Shown: positions 8,466 to 18,084 of the stretch, one piece after another
Position numbering within the stretch: position 1 is the first letter of the stretch
Layout: each line of letters begins with the position of its first letter
Source of the DNA: Natribacillus halophilus
GTDB taxonomy: Bacteria > Bacillota > Bacilli > Bacillales > Marinococcaceae
Direction: 5' to 3'
NCBI RefSeq assembly: GCF_900100185.1
Contig: NZ_FNEN01000016.1
Span: 1-49,897, forward strand
Length of the DNA: 49,897 bases
Position numbers and translations under genes: made by a program
Notes under the pieces: generated by a model
What the model saw: only the letters and a program-made list of their open reading frames with translations
Databases searched by the model: none
Told to the model about the DNA's origin: nothing

Positions 8466-9480
8466 ATAGAACCTCACTTTCACTTACATGATGAGACCAT
8501 TCACCCGTCTTTTGTAACCAACAATTTACATGGTGATCTGAATCAATGGTAAAAGTACTTGGATATTCGATACTACATTCTTCCATTGCATACTTACACC
8601 TGGGGTGAAAGTGACATCCTGGAATGTCATCGTCCAAACTTGGAGGTGAACCGGGGATAGGTTCCAATGGTCTATCTGGACGGTTGATATCTGGAACAGA
8701 GTTTAATAAGCCCTCTGTATATGGATGCTTAGGATTCACCATTACATCTTCCACAGTTCCTTCCTCAACAATTTTTCCCCCATACATCACTAAAATTCGA
8801 TCAGCAATTTCAGTTACAACACTCATATCGTGAGTAACAAACAGAACCCCCATATTAAATTTTTCTTTTAAATCTTGTATTAGATCTAGGATTTGGGATT
8901 GAATAGTTACATCCAAAGCTGTCGTTGGCTCATCGGCAATGAGTAATTTGGGGTTGTTGGATAAAGCAATTGCGATCATCACACGCTGCCTCATCCCACC
9001 GCTTAATTCGTGCGGGTACTGTTTTATCCTTTGCTTGGGGGCAGGTATCCCTACTAGAGTTAATAATTCTATCACCCGCTCATGTGTGGCTTTTTTTGAT
9101 AATCCTGAGTGATTCAATATTGTTTCTGTTATTTGATACCCTATGGTAAACACAGGGTTAAGCGCGGTCATTGGATCCTGAAAAATCATCGAAATTTCTT
9201 GATTTCTAATTTTACGCATCTGCTTATTAGAGAGATTCCTCATATTATTGCCTTGAAAGTGGATGTTACCATTGGTAATCTCACCATTTTTACTTAACAA
9301 TTTCATAATGGATAAAAGGGTTATGCTTTTTCCACTCCCCGATTCACCTACAATACAAACTGTCTCTCCCTTACTAACGTTGAAAGTAATATCATTAACA
9401 GCTCTTGTTGGTCCTTTCGATGATGAAAATTCAATTTTTAATTCTTCTACTCTTAATAAATTTTCATTCGAATTCTGCAC
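8452..9480 (-). CDS. oppD: Oligopeptide ABC transporter ATPase OppD/DppD type
   Basis: 342 aa starting at GTG 9480 with GGGAG upstream. Walker A GESGSGKS, Q-loop MIFQDPMTALNP, signature LSGGMRQR, Walker B LLIADEPTTALD and H-loop FVTHDMS are all intact, followed by the C-terminal oligo_HPY extension (GCHFHPRCKYA). It is the partner of OppF; overlap of the two genes implies coupled translation. Confidence 0.9.
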   Translation of the reverse strand: MQNSNENLLRVEELKIEFSSSKGPTRAVNDITFNVSKGETVCIVGESGSGKSITLLSIMKLLSKNGEITNGNIHFQGNNMRNLSNKQMRKIRNQEISMIFQDPMTALNPVFTIGYQITETILNHSGLSKKATHERVIELLTLVGIPAPKQRIKQYPHELSGGMRQRVMIAIALSNNPKLLIADEPTTALDVTIQSQILDLIQDLKEKFNMGVLFVTHDMSVVTEIADRILVMYGGKIVEEGTVEDVMVNPKHPYTEGLLNSVPDINRPDRPLEPIPGSPPSLDDDIPGCHFHPRCKYAMEECSIEYPSTFTIDSDHHVNCWLQKTGEWSHHVSESEVLYDSQ

Positions 9481-9552
9481 GGATACTCTCCCTCACTTCC
9501 AATCACTTATCTTACTACTTCGGTTAGTTCCTCAATCCAATTAATACGCTAA

Positions 9553-10455
9553 TTACTTATTAATATCTGTTTTTGGATCTAATGCATCGCGCAAAGCATC
9601 TCCAAAAAGATTAAAGGCAAATACAGATATCATTATTACTATCCCAGGGATAAGCACAAGATGTGGCGCATTAAACATATACTCTTGTCCTTCCGAAACC
9701 ATCGCCCCCCATTCAGGTGCTGGTGGTTGCGCACCAAGCCCTAAATATCCTAAAGCAGCAGTCGCTAATATTGCTGTACCAATTTCCATTGCTCCGACAA
9801 CTATTAAAGGAGCAGTACAATTTGGTAAAATATGCTTGAATAGAATCCTTGGATAACTTGCCCCTATTGATCTTTGAGCTGTTATGAATTCTTGTTTCTT
9901 CACAGTCAATACTCTACTCCGTAAAATTCTCGCAATACTTGGAATCGCCCAAATTGAAAGTGCAATGATGGTATTTACAATGCTTGGTCCGAGAATGGCT
10001 ACAATCAAAAGTGCCAGCAAGATATTCGGAAACGCAAACATTAAATCAAGAATACGCATTATAATCCCATCTAGACGTCTGAAATAACCGGCGGTAAGAC
10101 CTAGAATGGTTCCTCCAATTAAACCAAGAGCCGTTGCAGAGATTCCTACAAACAGGGAAATCCGAGCACCATGTGCCATACGGCTCCATACATCCCGTCC
10201 ATATTGGTCGGTTCCTAGCCAATGCCCATCACTTCCTGGAGAAAGATACGTTGCACTTAAATTTTGAGCTAGGGGGTCATGTGCAACAATCCATGGGGCA
10301 AATATAGCCATGAAAATTTGGATCAAAATAACAACTAAACTAATTAGTGCTAGTCGATTTCTGAGTACTTGTCGAATAGCTTCATTCAATAAGCTTCTAG
10401 GTTGTTTTTTTTCTACTATTTGTGTACCTTCTAATTCTGCGTGTGATTTACCCAT
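9553..10455 (-). CDS. oppC: Oligopeptide ABC transporter permease OppC/DppC type
   Basis: Binding-protein-dependent permease with an N-terminal extension, a first membrane segment (about residues 30-50) and the five-helix core. The EAA-like coupling loop reads QRSIGASYPRILFKHILPN. The open frame begins at 10515, but ATG at 10455 is preceded by AGGGGGAG at 4 bases and gives a usual OppC N-terminus (MGKSHAELEGT), 300 aa. It follows oppB by 31 bp and forms the channel with it. Confidence 0.9.
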   Translation of the reverse strand: MGKSHAELEGTQIVEKKQPRSLLNEAIRQVLRNRLALISLVVILIQIFMAIFAPWIVAHDPLAQNLSATYLSPGSDGHWLGTDQYGRDVWSRMAHGARISLFVGISATALGLIGGTILGLTAGYFRRLDGIIMRILDLMFAFPNILLALLIVAILGPSIVNTIIALSIWAIPSIARILRSRVLTVKKQEFITAQRSIGASYPRILFKHILPNCTAPLIVVGAMEIGTAILATAALGYLGLGAQPPAPEWGAMVSEGQEYMFNAPHLVLIPGIVIMISVFAFNLFGDALRDALDPKTDINK

Positions 10456-10486
10456 TTTTCTCCCCCTAAACATGAACTTTTTCTCC

Positions 10487-11431
10487 TTATTCCCCATAAC
10501 TAATACGTGGGTCAATAATTATATAAAGCAAGTCAACTATTAGGTTTATAATCACAAAAGTAGCAGCAATTAGAAGCACGCCTCCTTGAACCATTGGAAA
10601 GTCCCTTTGTTGAATTGCATCTACTAGCAATCGTCCAATTCCGTTAATAGCAAACACTTCCTCAAGGATTACAGTCCCTCCCATTAATACTCCAAAACTA
10701 AGCCCTAGAACCGTAATGGTCGGGATCATAGCATTTCGCAAAGCATGAACCATATAAACTTTTATTTCCCGAACCCCTTTTGACCTAGCAGTTTTAATGT
10801 AATCAGAACCCAACACCTCCAACATTTCTGAACGAGTCATTCGTGCAATGGTTGCAGCAGAACTTAATCCAAGAGTCAAAGCAGGTATTATAGTTTCTTG
10901 AATACCTTCGAATGTAAACCAAGGAGAGTTAAATCCTCCAACCGGAACCCATTGCAAAATTACAGCAAATACCAAGATAGCCATCGTTCCCAACCAAAAA
11001 TTTGGAATAGACAGACCTAGTAATGAAAACGAAGTAGCGGTGTAATCAAGCCAGGATCTATGCCTTAAAGCTGCAATTATACCTATCGCTATACCAAGAA
11101 CTGCTGCAACAGTCAAACCGGCTGTTATCAGCCTCACAGTATTCGGCAACCTAAGCAGAATAGCTTCCCCAACATTCTGGCTAGTCTGATAAGAGTAACC
11201 TAAATCTCCCTGAATAAGACCAGCCATATAGTCCCCATATTGTACGAAGAAAGGGTCATTAAGTCCCATGTCTTCTCTTATCTGTTCAACTGTTTCTGGA
11301 GGTGCTTCTTCTCCAGCTATAAAAGTTGCAGGATCTCCCGGGGCTATATGCATACTAAAGAAAACAATAAAAGAGACTCCTAGCAAAATAAAAATCATTT
11401 GAAAAATTCTTTGGAATATGAACTTCGTCAA
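10487..11431 (-). CDS. oppB: Oligopeptide ABC transporter permease OppB/DppB type
   Basis: 314 aa, starting with TTG at 11431 after GGGGGG. The N-terminus FIFQRIFQMIFILLGVSF is a typical first helix, and the coupling loop TARSKGVREIKVYMVHALRN is present at about residues 210-230. First gene of the transporter set, about 90 bp after the NCS1 permease; no convincing promoter or terminator is visible in that gap, so it may be read from upstream. Confidence 0.9.
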   Translation of the reverse strand: MTKFIFQRIFQMIFILLGVSFIVFFSMHIAPGDPATFIAGEEAPPETVEQIREDMGLNDPFFVQYGDYMAGLIQGDLGYSYQTSQNVGEAILLRLPNTVRLITAGLTVAAVLGIAIGIIAALRHRSWLDYTATSFSLLGLSIPNFWLGTMAILVFAVILQWVPVGGFNSPWFTFEGIQETIIPALTLGLSSAATIARMTRSEMLEVLGSDYIKTARSKGVREIKVYMVHALRNAMIPTITVLGLSFGVLMGGTVILEEVFAINGIGRLLVDAIQQRDFPMVQGGVLLIAATFVIINLIVDLLYIIIDPRISYGE

Positions 11432-11524
11432 AATAACCCCCCTTTTGATTGTTCAAATTTTACACAGTAACAATATTATTATTCTTGTAATTGTTAGGTT
11501 TCAAAGAGAAAAATCACTTAAGCT

Positions 11525-12853
11525 TTATATATTTACATTAGTATCTTCTTTTTCATGATACATCTCTTTTGTAAACTGATCTGGTTTTACATTAGCTTTA
11601 ATTTTCATTCCTGCATAATAACAAATCATCGAAACAAATAATGATTGAAGTGCAGGTATGCCTATAGGATAAATATATTCGGTTATATAACCCACTCCTA
11701 TACCGAGAACTAAAGCCCCAGTAGCAACCCAATTCCATCCAAGTTTATCAATCCACTTTTTATTACGTATAAAAAAGAAATCTGCAAACATGATTCCTGC
11801 GATGGCTGGATAGATAACCGCTAAAATTACAAGAAATTCCTCAAAGAAATCTAGTATACCTACTAATGCTAACAGGACACCTCCTAATGATCCTATTAAA
11901 GTTAATAGGGCTCTCCCTTTACCAGAATCAATATTAAACATGCTGGATGCAGCCAGACCTATTGAATAGCTAGAAACTAATTGACTAGTCCATAATGCCA
12001 ACCATAATATAAGAAAGCCCCAAAAAGGAAATCCAAGGTCTTGCATAACGTTTACAATATCTGCATCGCCTACACCTACCGACATCACTGCACCGGTCAT
12101 AAAAAATATCAATCCGATAACTACTATTCCTAAAGGAATTAAAGTTTGATCTTTTATGGTGGGCTTTGAATGTCTTGTAAAATCAGAAGCTATTAACCAT
12201 TGAGCTACATTCGCTCCTAGAACTAAACTTATAGCACCAAAAAACGTTATGGAAGGATCAGGATCCCATTGAAGAACAGCTTGCCACCCTCCGGCACTAC
12301 TAACAGCAAAATAGACACCGGATATGACGAGTAACAGGCCAGCAGGAACCGCAATATAGTCCGTCCATTTCATAGAATTATAACCTATAATAGCTGGAGC
12401 GGCGAAGATGAGGCCATTTATTAGTGTTAACACTGCCCAAAGTATCCATTGTTCATTATAATTAATTCCAAATATGACAGACATAGCGTTTCCCGCAGTA
12501 GCAGTATTTATACCAAACCATCCAGCGTTGAGTAATATAAGAGCAAAACCTACTATAAACCTCGCCTGTAGAGATCCAAAACTTGTTCTAGCGATGACAG
12601 ATGCAGGCCTTCCCGTCTTAGCCCCTAAGTATCCTTGAATAGCATTTCCTATCCACTGTATTATCACTAGTGCAACTAAAAGGATAAAGAATATATCTGT
12701 CAGGCCAAAACTTCCAGCAAGTGTTGCCCCCACCATAATGACTGGAACGGCAAACTCCAAACCCCCGAAAATGGTAGCAGGCACTAACCAGTGGGCTCTG
12801 TCCTTTTCAGAAGCTGGTGTAAACACCGTGTCCTTGTCCATCATATTAGACAT
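11525..12853 (-). CDS. NCS1-family permease (CodB/cytosine-purine-hydantoin type)
   Basis: 442 aa with about 12 membrane segments. The N-terminal region (VPATIFGGLEFAVPVIMVGA) and GKTGRPASVIARTSFG-like stretch (about residues 80-95) place it among CodB/PucI-like NCS1 transporters. These bring nucleobases, allantoin or hydantoins into the cell with H+ or Na+. ATG at 12853 has GAGGAG 8 bases upstream. It follows HyuA-HyuB on the same strand after a 433-bp gap. Because Mhp1-type NCS1 members carry hydantoins, a hydantoin-like or creatinine-derived ring as substrate of both is a reasonable inference. Cytosine uptake alone is the alternative. Confidence 0.85.
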   Translation of the reverse strand: MSNMMDKDTVFTPASEKDRAHWLVPATIFGGLEFAVPVIMVGATLAGSFGLTDIFFILLVALVIIQWIGNAIQGYLGAKTGRPASVIARTSFGSLQARFIVGFALILLNAGWFGINTATAGNAMSVIFGINYNEQWILWAVLTLINGLIFAAPAIIGYNSMKWTDYIAVPAGLLLVISGVYFAVSSAGGWQAVLQWDPDPSITFFGAISLVLGANVAQWLIASDFTRHSKPTIKDQTLIPLGIVVIGLIFFMTGAVMSVGVGDADIVNVMQDLGFPFWGFLILWLALWTSQLVSSYSIGLAASSMFNIDSGKGRALLTLIGSLGGVLLALVGILDFFEEFLVILAVIYPAIAGIMFADFFFIRNKKWIDKLGWNWVATGALVLGIGVGYITEYIYPIGIPALQSLFVSMICYYAGMKIKANVKPDQFTKEMYHEKEDTNVNI

Positions 12854-13286
12854 TAAAACAACTCCTCGTCTAAATAATAAATCATGTAAAATTCACCTTT
12901 GGGCCAGCGACATTTGAGAGGTTTGTTTCGATTTCTATCTCATCGTAAGAAGTGGTGACCTAAGCGTGTCTACAGTGGGATACGAAAGATCGATACCTAC
13001 AGTTTAATTAATGGTATTTTTAAAGGGTTTCGTAGTACGGGCACTGTCCTTGGCTATTTCCATTATGGATGCAAACATAACGCTTCAAACCTCGTTTTCA
13101 TTCTCAGTGCGGTTTCGCGAAGCGCCATGTTTGTTTTATTTCATATTCTAAGCTTTGTGTCATTTTCAATCAGCCATTATCTAGTGCAACACTTTAGGAA
13201 CCTTAATCTTCTTTTGATGAAATAGAATGGTTTCGTAGCTATTGTTTTTAAAATGGACATAGGACTAACTAGTAGCTTTGATCATT
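12854..13286. other. 433-bp gap without a convincing gene
   Basis: Only short minus-strand frames occur (for example ATG GCG CTT CGC starting 21 codons near 13124), with no ribosome sites. I see no strong hairpin with a T run. The stretch may be the remnant of an insertion or carry the promoter of the NCS1 gene, but neither is demonstrable. Confidence 0.4.
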
Positions 13287-15020
13287 TCACTTATTTCTTT
13301 GGTTTAGTGTTTCTTCATAATCGATTTCCCAGTCTTCAGTTAAAACGACACCATACTCATTAAGAGCATCATTTGTATCAATATAGCCGTCTAGTACATC
13401 TTCGCGTACTAACTCTGGCGTGCGATGAAAAGGAGGTCCAAATCCGCCGCCTCCACCTGTTTCTACTTTTACTATATCACCTGATTCCAGTGACTTCCCG
13501 CTAACTTTTAGCATAGATTCAACACTGTCATTTTTCTGAACAGTTACGTTAGGTGGCGAACCCGATTGTCCTTCAAATAACCCCCAAGCCGGTGTTATCG
13601 ACCGTTCAAACCATAAAGTTAACGAAGCATCATCAGAACAAATTTCATACTCTCTAATTACTCCTAAACCCCCTCTACTTTTTCCAGGACCTCCTGAATT
13701 ATTGCGTAATCCATAATGCTTTAACTTTAACGGGTACTTTCCCTCTAATACTTCTACTGGCATATTTTTGAAGTCTCCATTTGCATTGTTGATTAGACCT
13801 GATTGTCCATCGTCTTTTGCAAATCCACCCCATCCACCAGCAGTGGGCTCTACATATAAAAAGGAAGTATCTTCTCTATTATCAGAACCATATAGTGTAA
13901 TAACCATTGAATCTCCATAATGAGCCGCTGCGCTTTGATCCTTCAAAACCGGCGAAAGGGCCTTAATCACAAGATCAATTAACAATCCTAATGGTGTGAA
14001 ATACCATCCACAAGCAGCAGGTTCTTCTGCACTCATAATTGTACGTTCTGGAACGAAAACCTTCATAGTTTTGAAATTTCCACCAGTCACCGGACTTTCT
14101 GATCCAATTAAATGCTTAAAAGCAACTCTGCATGCAGATATAGTTTGAGCTTTACCACAATTGGTCATACCTGTACGTTGTAGGCTAGTTCCAGTTAAGT
14201 CTATATTTATATTCTCCCTTTCAACAATCACTTTTACCTTTACACGCACAGGGTCATTAGTCACCCCGTCATTATCCAAATAACCTTCTTCTTCGTAAAT
14301 TCCATCGGGAATGCTTGCTATATTATCCCGATCAATAATTTCAGACTGCTTAAAGATATCATCTACTGCACGTCTGACCTTTTCCAAACCATAATTGTTT
14401 ATAACTTCATTGAATCTCCTTTCTCCAGTCCTACAGGCTGCTATTTGGGCATTTAAATCTCCTAATGCTGATCCTTGAAAACGACTGTTCATTGTTATAA
14501 GATCAATAACATCTTTTACAGGCTCTCCCTTGCTATAAATTTTTGTAGGAGGGATACGAATCCCCTCTTGATAAATTTCTGTAGCATCTGTTGGGGAGCC
14601 CGGATCCTTAGCTCCAACATCCAACCAGTGGGCTCGTGTAGCCGAAAAGCCTACGAGTTCCTCTTGATAAAAAATTGGGGAGATAACAGTCATATCATTC
14701 AGATGAGCACCGGCTAGATAAGAATCATTCAATAGATAAACATCTCCTGGAGAATATTTATCTTTTCCCCCTATATAGTTTGTCGTAAGATTAATACATT
14801 CATCTAAATTTCCTAAAAAAAACGGGAGACCTGAAGACTGACCCAGCAACTCAGCGTTTTCGTTGAAGATACCGACACTACAATCCTTCATTTCATAAAT
14901 AATAGGAGAGTACGAGCTTCTAGCTAGACTTTCATTCATTTCTTCAGCTGCTGATATTAATGCATTTCTAATAATTTCAGTTGTAATTGGGTTTTCTTTT
15001 AAATTTTGTTCTAAACTCAC
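13287..15020 (-). CDS. hyuB: Hydantoinase B / oxoprolinase beta-like subunit (HyuB family)
   Basis: 577 aa of the HyuB family, starting at GTG 15020 with a GGGGGG site inside the end of hyuA. Family stretches include SSYSPIIYEMKDCSVGIF, DVYLLNDSYLAGAHLNDMT, LRNNSGGPGKSRGGLG and the C-terminal TGGGGGFGPP. With HyuA it makes an ATP-dependent amidohydrolase that opens hydantoins, N-methylhydantoin or 5-oxoproline. Acetone carboxylase alpha is also homologous but larger and has a third gamma subunit, absent here. The exact substrate cannot be read from sequence. Confidence 0.88.
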   Translation of the reverse strand: MSLEQNLKENPITTEIIRNALISAAEEMNESLARSSYSPIIYEMKDCSVGIFNENAELLGQSSGLPFFLGNLDECINLTTNYIGGKDKYSPGDVYLLNDSYLAGAHLNDMTVISPIFYQEELVGFSATRAHWLDVGAKDPGSPTDATEIYQEGIRIPPTKIYSKGEPVKDVIDLITMNSRFQGSALGDLNAQIAACRTGERRFNEVINNYGLEKVRRAVDDIFKQSEIIDRDNIASIPDGIYEEEGYLDNDGVTNDPVRVKVKVIVERENINIDLTGTSLQRTGMTNCGKAQTISACRVAFKHLIGSESPVTGGNFKTMKVFVPERTIMSAEEPAACGWYFTPLGLLIDLVIKALSPVLKDQSAAAHYGDSMVITLYGSDNREDTSFLYVEPTAGGWGGFAKDDGQSGLINNANGDFKNMPVEVLEGKYPLKLKHYGLRNNSGGPGKSRGGLGVIREYEICSDDASLTLWFERSITPAWGLFEGQSGSPPNVTVQKNDSVESMLKVSGKSLESGDIVKVETGGGGGFGPPFHRTPELVREDVLDGYIDTNDALNEYGVVLTEDWEIDYEETLNQRNK

Positions 15021-15023
15021 TCT

Positions 15024-17057
15024 TCATTCCCCCCTCGTTAATTCCAAATTGCCAAAGTTATCTACCTCTACTACAAAATTTTCTGGAACTACAATGGTAG
15101 AACTTGGTGTTTCGATTATAGTAGGTCCAGTTATTTTGTGGCTTGGAAATAAATCATCTATCGAATATACTGTTGTGTTTTTTCTTTTGTTTTCCCATAT
15201 TACCGGTTTCGTTTGAATTGGAAATGCTTCTTTCTCTGCTGCACCTAAATTCTTTCCCTGTTTTGCTTTATCAATATATCCAGTAGCAATCAAACGAAGA
15301 TTAACAATCTCCACGATACCATCACGATTATTATGTCCATAAATATTGAAATGCTTGTCATGAAAGCTTTCTTTTAGCTCTTCTAACGACTTTTCCTCAA
15401 CAATGGTGGTATACAGAGGAACAGTAACTGTGTATTCTTGTCCTGCATAACGTAAATCAGCCAAACACTGAAATAGCATATCTTCTTCTTGAATTTTTTG
15501 TTGTGATAAAATCTCTTTAGTACTTATTTTCATTTCTTCATATAAACCATTCATTTCAGTTACATCACTTTCATCCAATACAGACACATAAGTTCTCACA
15601 TCATCATGGCGAATATCTGTTTGCAACATGCCCCAAGCCGAAAATGTTCCAGCGATAGCAGGTATCTTAACTTTATTTATTCCTAAATGTTCAGCTATAA
15701 ACATGGCATGCAATGGTCCTGCTCCACCAAAGGCTACTAACGCAAAATCTCTCGGATCGATGCCTTTACTCACAGTTAATGTTCGAATTGCATCTGCCAT
15801 TTTTGCATTGGCAATATCACATACCCCTTCAGCTGTTTCCACTATACTTAAGCCTAACTTATTTGCTATATCCTCGATCACTTTGTATGCAGCATCTACA
15901 TCTAGTGACATATCACCCCCTAAGAAACTTTCAGAATCAATTCTACCTAAAATCAAATTAGCATCTGTAACTGTTGCTCTGTTACCACCTTTTCCATAAC
16001 ATGCAGGGCCAGGATCAGAGCCTGCGCTTTCAGGCCCGACTCTCAAACCGCCCCCTTCAACCCAGGCGGTGGAGCCTCCACCTGCACCTATTGTGTGAAT
16101 ATCAACCATCGGAGTCATGATAGGGAATTTTTCAAGTTCGGCTTCAGCAGTAACATCGGGCTCACCATCGACAGCTAAACTGACATCAAAACTAGTTCCT
16201 CCCATATCCACACATATGAGATTTTGATGATCGCTATTTTGCCCAACCTCAATACTACCAATCGTGCCTCCCACAGGGCCGGACATTAATGTTTGCACTG
16301 GAATTTCTTTAGCTACTTCAGCGGTCATAACACCCCCGTTCGATTGCATTATATGAAGATTACTCCTTAGACCATTCAATTCGGCCTCTTTTTCAAGCTT
16401 CTCCAAATAATCTTCAATTATAGGGGCAACATAAGCATTAATAACAGTAGTACTTATACGCTCATATTCCCGCCACTCTCTTACCATCTCATGAGAAAGA
16501 GAAATTGACATTGTAGGTAATCTCTCTTGCAGGTACTCTTTTATCATTTTTTCATGATCGGGGTTTTTATAGGCATGAATTAAACAAATGGAAACAGAAT
16601 CAAAATCCTGATTTTCTAAGGATTCTACTAATTGTTCTAAATCATTCTTCCTTAAAGGATTATCAACACTGCCATCAGCTGACATCCTTTCTTCTACCTC
16701 TATAATATGTCTTCGGCTGATTAACTTTTCAGGTTGTCGGTATTGGATATTATAAATTTCCGGGCGATTTGCTCTCCCAATTTCATATAAGTCCTTAAAC
16801 CCTTTAGTTACAACTAAAGCCATTTTCGCTCCTTTTCTTTCCAACAAAGCATTTATACCAGCGGTAGTTCCATGTACAAAAAAATCAACTTCACTTAGAT
16901 CGGTAACTAATTTTTTAATTCCATTGATTACTCCGTTGGACAAATTATTAGGAGTACTAGGAGACTTAGCTGTTGTGTATCTTCCAGTTTCATTGTCTAA
17001 AAGAACGACATCAGTAAAGGTACCACCAATATCGACTCCTAAGTGGTAACGACTCAT
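15024..17057 (-). CDS. hyuA: Hydantoinase A / oxoprolinase alpha-like subunit (HyuA family)
   Basis: About 677 aa. The N-terminal ATP-binding motif GVDIGGTFTDVVLLD, the HGTTAGINALLERKGAK block, and the second phosphate motif VDMGGTSFDVSL are intact; GGAGPLHA lies about two thirds in. The open frame begins at 17087, but ATG at 17057 (MSRYHLGVDIGG) has AAAGGTGG 7 bases upstream and matches the family start. It couples ATP cleavage to ring opening with HyuB, whose gene begins 3 bases later. It follows the degenerate racemase-like gene by 78 bp, so all five genes back to the flavoprotein may be one transcript. Confidence 0.9.
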   Translation of the reverse strand: MSRYHLGVDIGGTFTDVVLLDNETGRYTTAKSPSTPNNLSNGVINGIKKLVTDLSEVDFFVHGTTAGINALLERKGAKMALVVTKGFKDLYEIGRANRPEIYNIQYRQPEKLISRRHIIEVEERMSADGSVDNPLRKNDLEQLVESLENQDFDSVSICLIHAYKNPDHEKMIKEYLQERLPTMSISLSHEMVREWREYERISTTVINAYVAPIIEDYLEKLEKEAELNGLRSNLHIMQSNGGVMTAEVAKEIPVQTLMSGPVGGTIGSIEVGQNSDHQNLICVDMGGTSFDVSLAVDGEPDVTAEAELEKFPIMTPMVDIHTIGAGGGSTAWVEGGGLRVGPESAGSDPGPACYGKGGNRATVTDANLILGRIDSESFLGGDMSLDVDAAYKVIEDIANKLGLSIVETAEGVCDIANAKMADAIRTLTVSKGIDPRDFALVAFGGAGPLHAMFIAEHLGINKVKIPAIAGTFSAWGMLQTDIRHDDVRTYVSVLDESDVTEMNGLYEEMKISTKEILSQQKIQEEDMLFQCLADLRYAGQEYTVTVPLYTTIVEEKSLEELKESFHDKHFNIYGHNNRDGIVEIVNLRLIATGYIDKAKQGKNLGAAEKEAFPIQTKPVIWENKRKNTTVYSIDDLFPSHKITGPTIIETPSSTIVVPENFVVEVDNFGNLELTRGE

Positions 17058-17135
17058 TCTTATTCCACCTTTAATAAAATTTTGCACTTATTACCACGAC
17101 TTTATTTTTATTATTTTTATGACAAAACATTATGT

Positions 17136-18062
17136 TTAAATTAGAAACCCTTCATACAGTGGGTCATCCGGGTCTAACACAAATCGATTCATACTTAACA
17201 CTTTTGGTGTCAATTCGATACTCGCAACCATTGATTCACCTTCTGTATGATCTAGTGATACTGTTATCGACTCACCAGATAACCCTAGCGGAGACCAAGA
17301 ACTCTGGGTTTCTATGTTTACATTCTTTGCCTGGATCGCTACTTGCGCTATTGCCCCTTCCAATGGAGAACGGCTAATCGTTTGTGATTGTAGGATTGTA
17401 ATTAATCGATCTCCTTCCTCTCCCTCCTCCGAAACAATTATACCTTCTAGATTCAAGTGGGATGGCCAGTTATAATCTAACTCTGCTGCCAGCTGTTTCA
17501 ACTCATTCATCCCTGTCGCATCCAAAGGAAACGGTAGGATATCAGATGGAAGAACAGCATAATTTCGTTTACCAATGGTTACAAGATTTGCTTCTTCGTT
17601 GTTTTGATAAATAGGCAAGAGAACCTTTTCTTCATGTACAAGAGCCTGCGTGTGAAGGATAACTTTCACATCTCTGTTACCAGGTTGTATAGTAGCTTCC
17701 ACCAAGCCATCAGCTGTGTCAACATAAACAGTATCCCTTTGCATTTTTCCTGTTTCATGTAGATAAGAAATAGCAGCGGCTACTCCTGACAAGGAAAAAC
17801 TTCGAAATCCTCCCTGGTCCATAAAAAGGAGTCCAAAATTAGCTTCTGGGTTAACTTGCTCGGTAATGATACAGCCGGTCATTGCCCTATGTCCCCGCGG
17901 TTCACGTAAAAGCAGTTTTCTCTTCGCCTCTAAGTGTCTTTCCCCATAGACTTGCTTATCCAGCATTGTCGTTCCTATAACATTAATATCAGTCCAAATT
18001 CGTATGGCATTTCCCGCGACATGTACATCTGTAGTTGTTAATACGTTGCTTAAATCAAGCAT
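17136..18062 (-). CDS. Proline-racemase-like protein lacking both catalytic residues
   Basis: 308 aa from ATG 18062 (AAGGAG upstream; the TTG one codon earlier is less likely). Family features are TTDVHVAGNAIRI, LLREPRGHRAMTG and the general length. Aligned without gaps to the adjacent Cys/Cys enzyme, the first catalytic block PMCGHDTIG reads SFSLSGVAA and the second, IDRSPCGTG, reads ISRSPLEGA. With the numbering from TTG, Ser91 replaces the first Cys, Leu235 replaces the second, and the Asp before RSP is Ser. The reading frame is intact and it starts 22 bp after its active paralogue. It therefore probably cannot racemise proline; a structural or regulatory partner, or a new chemistry, are the options. 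Confidence 0.82.
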   Translation of the reverse strand: MLDLSNVLTTTDVHVAGNAIRIWTDINVIGTTMLDKQVYGERHLEAKRKLLLREPRGHRAMTGCIITEQVNPEANFGLLFMDQGGFRSFSLSGVAAAISYLHETGKMQRDTVYVDTADGLVEATIQPGNRDVKVILHTQALVHEEKVLLPIYQNNEEANLVTIGKRNYAVLPSDILPFPLDATGMNELKQLAAELDYNWPSHLNLEGIIVSEEGEEGDRLITILQSQTISRSPLEGAIAQVAIQAKNVNIETQSSWSPLGLSGESITVSLDHTEGESMVASIELTPKVLSMNRFVLDPDDPLYEGFLI

Positions 18063-18084
18063 CAAATTTTCTCCTTATTCATTT

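Noticed and set aside
17088-17135. A sigma-54 promoter before hyuA (GG and GC boxes at GTGGTAATAAGTGCA)
   Set aside because: The boxes are eight, not ten, bases apart, which sigma-54 does not tolerate.
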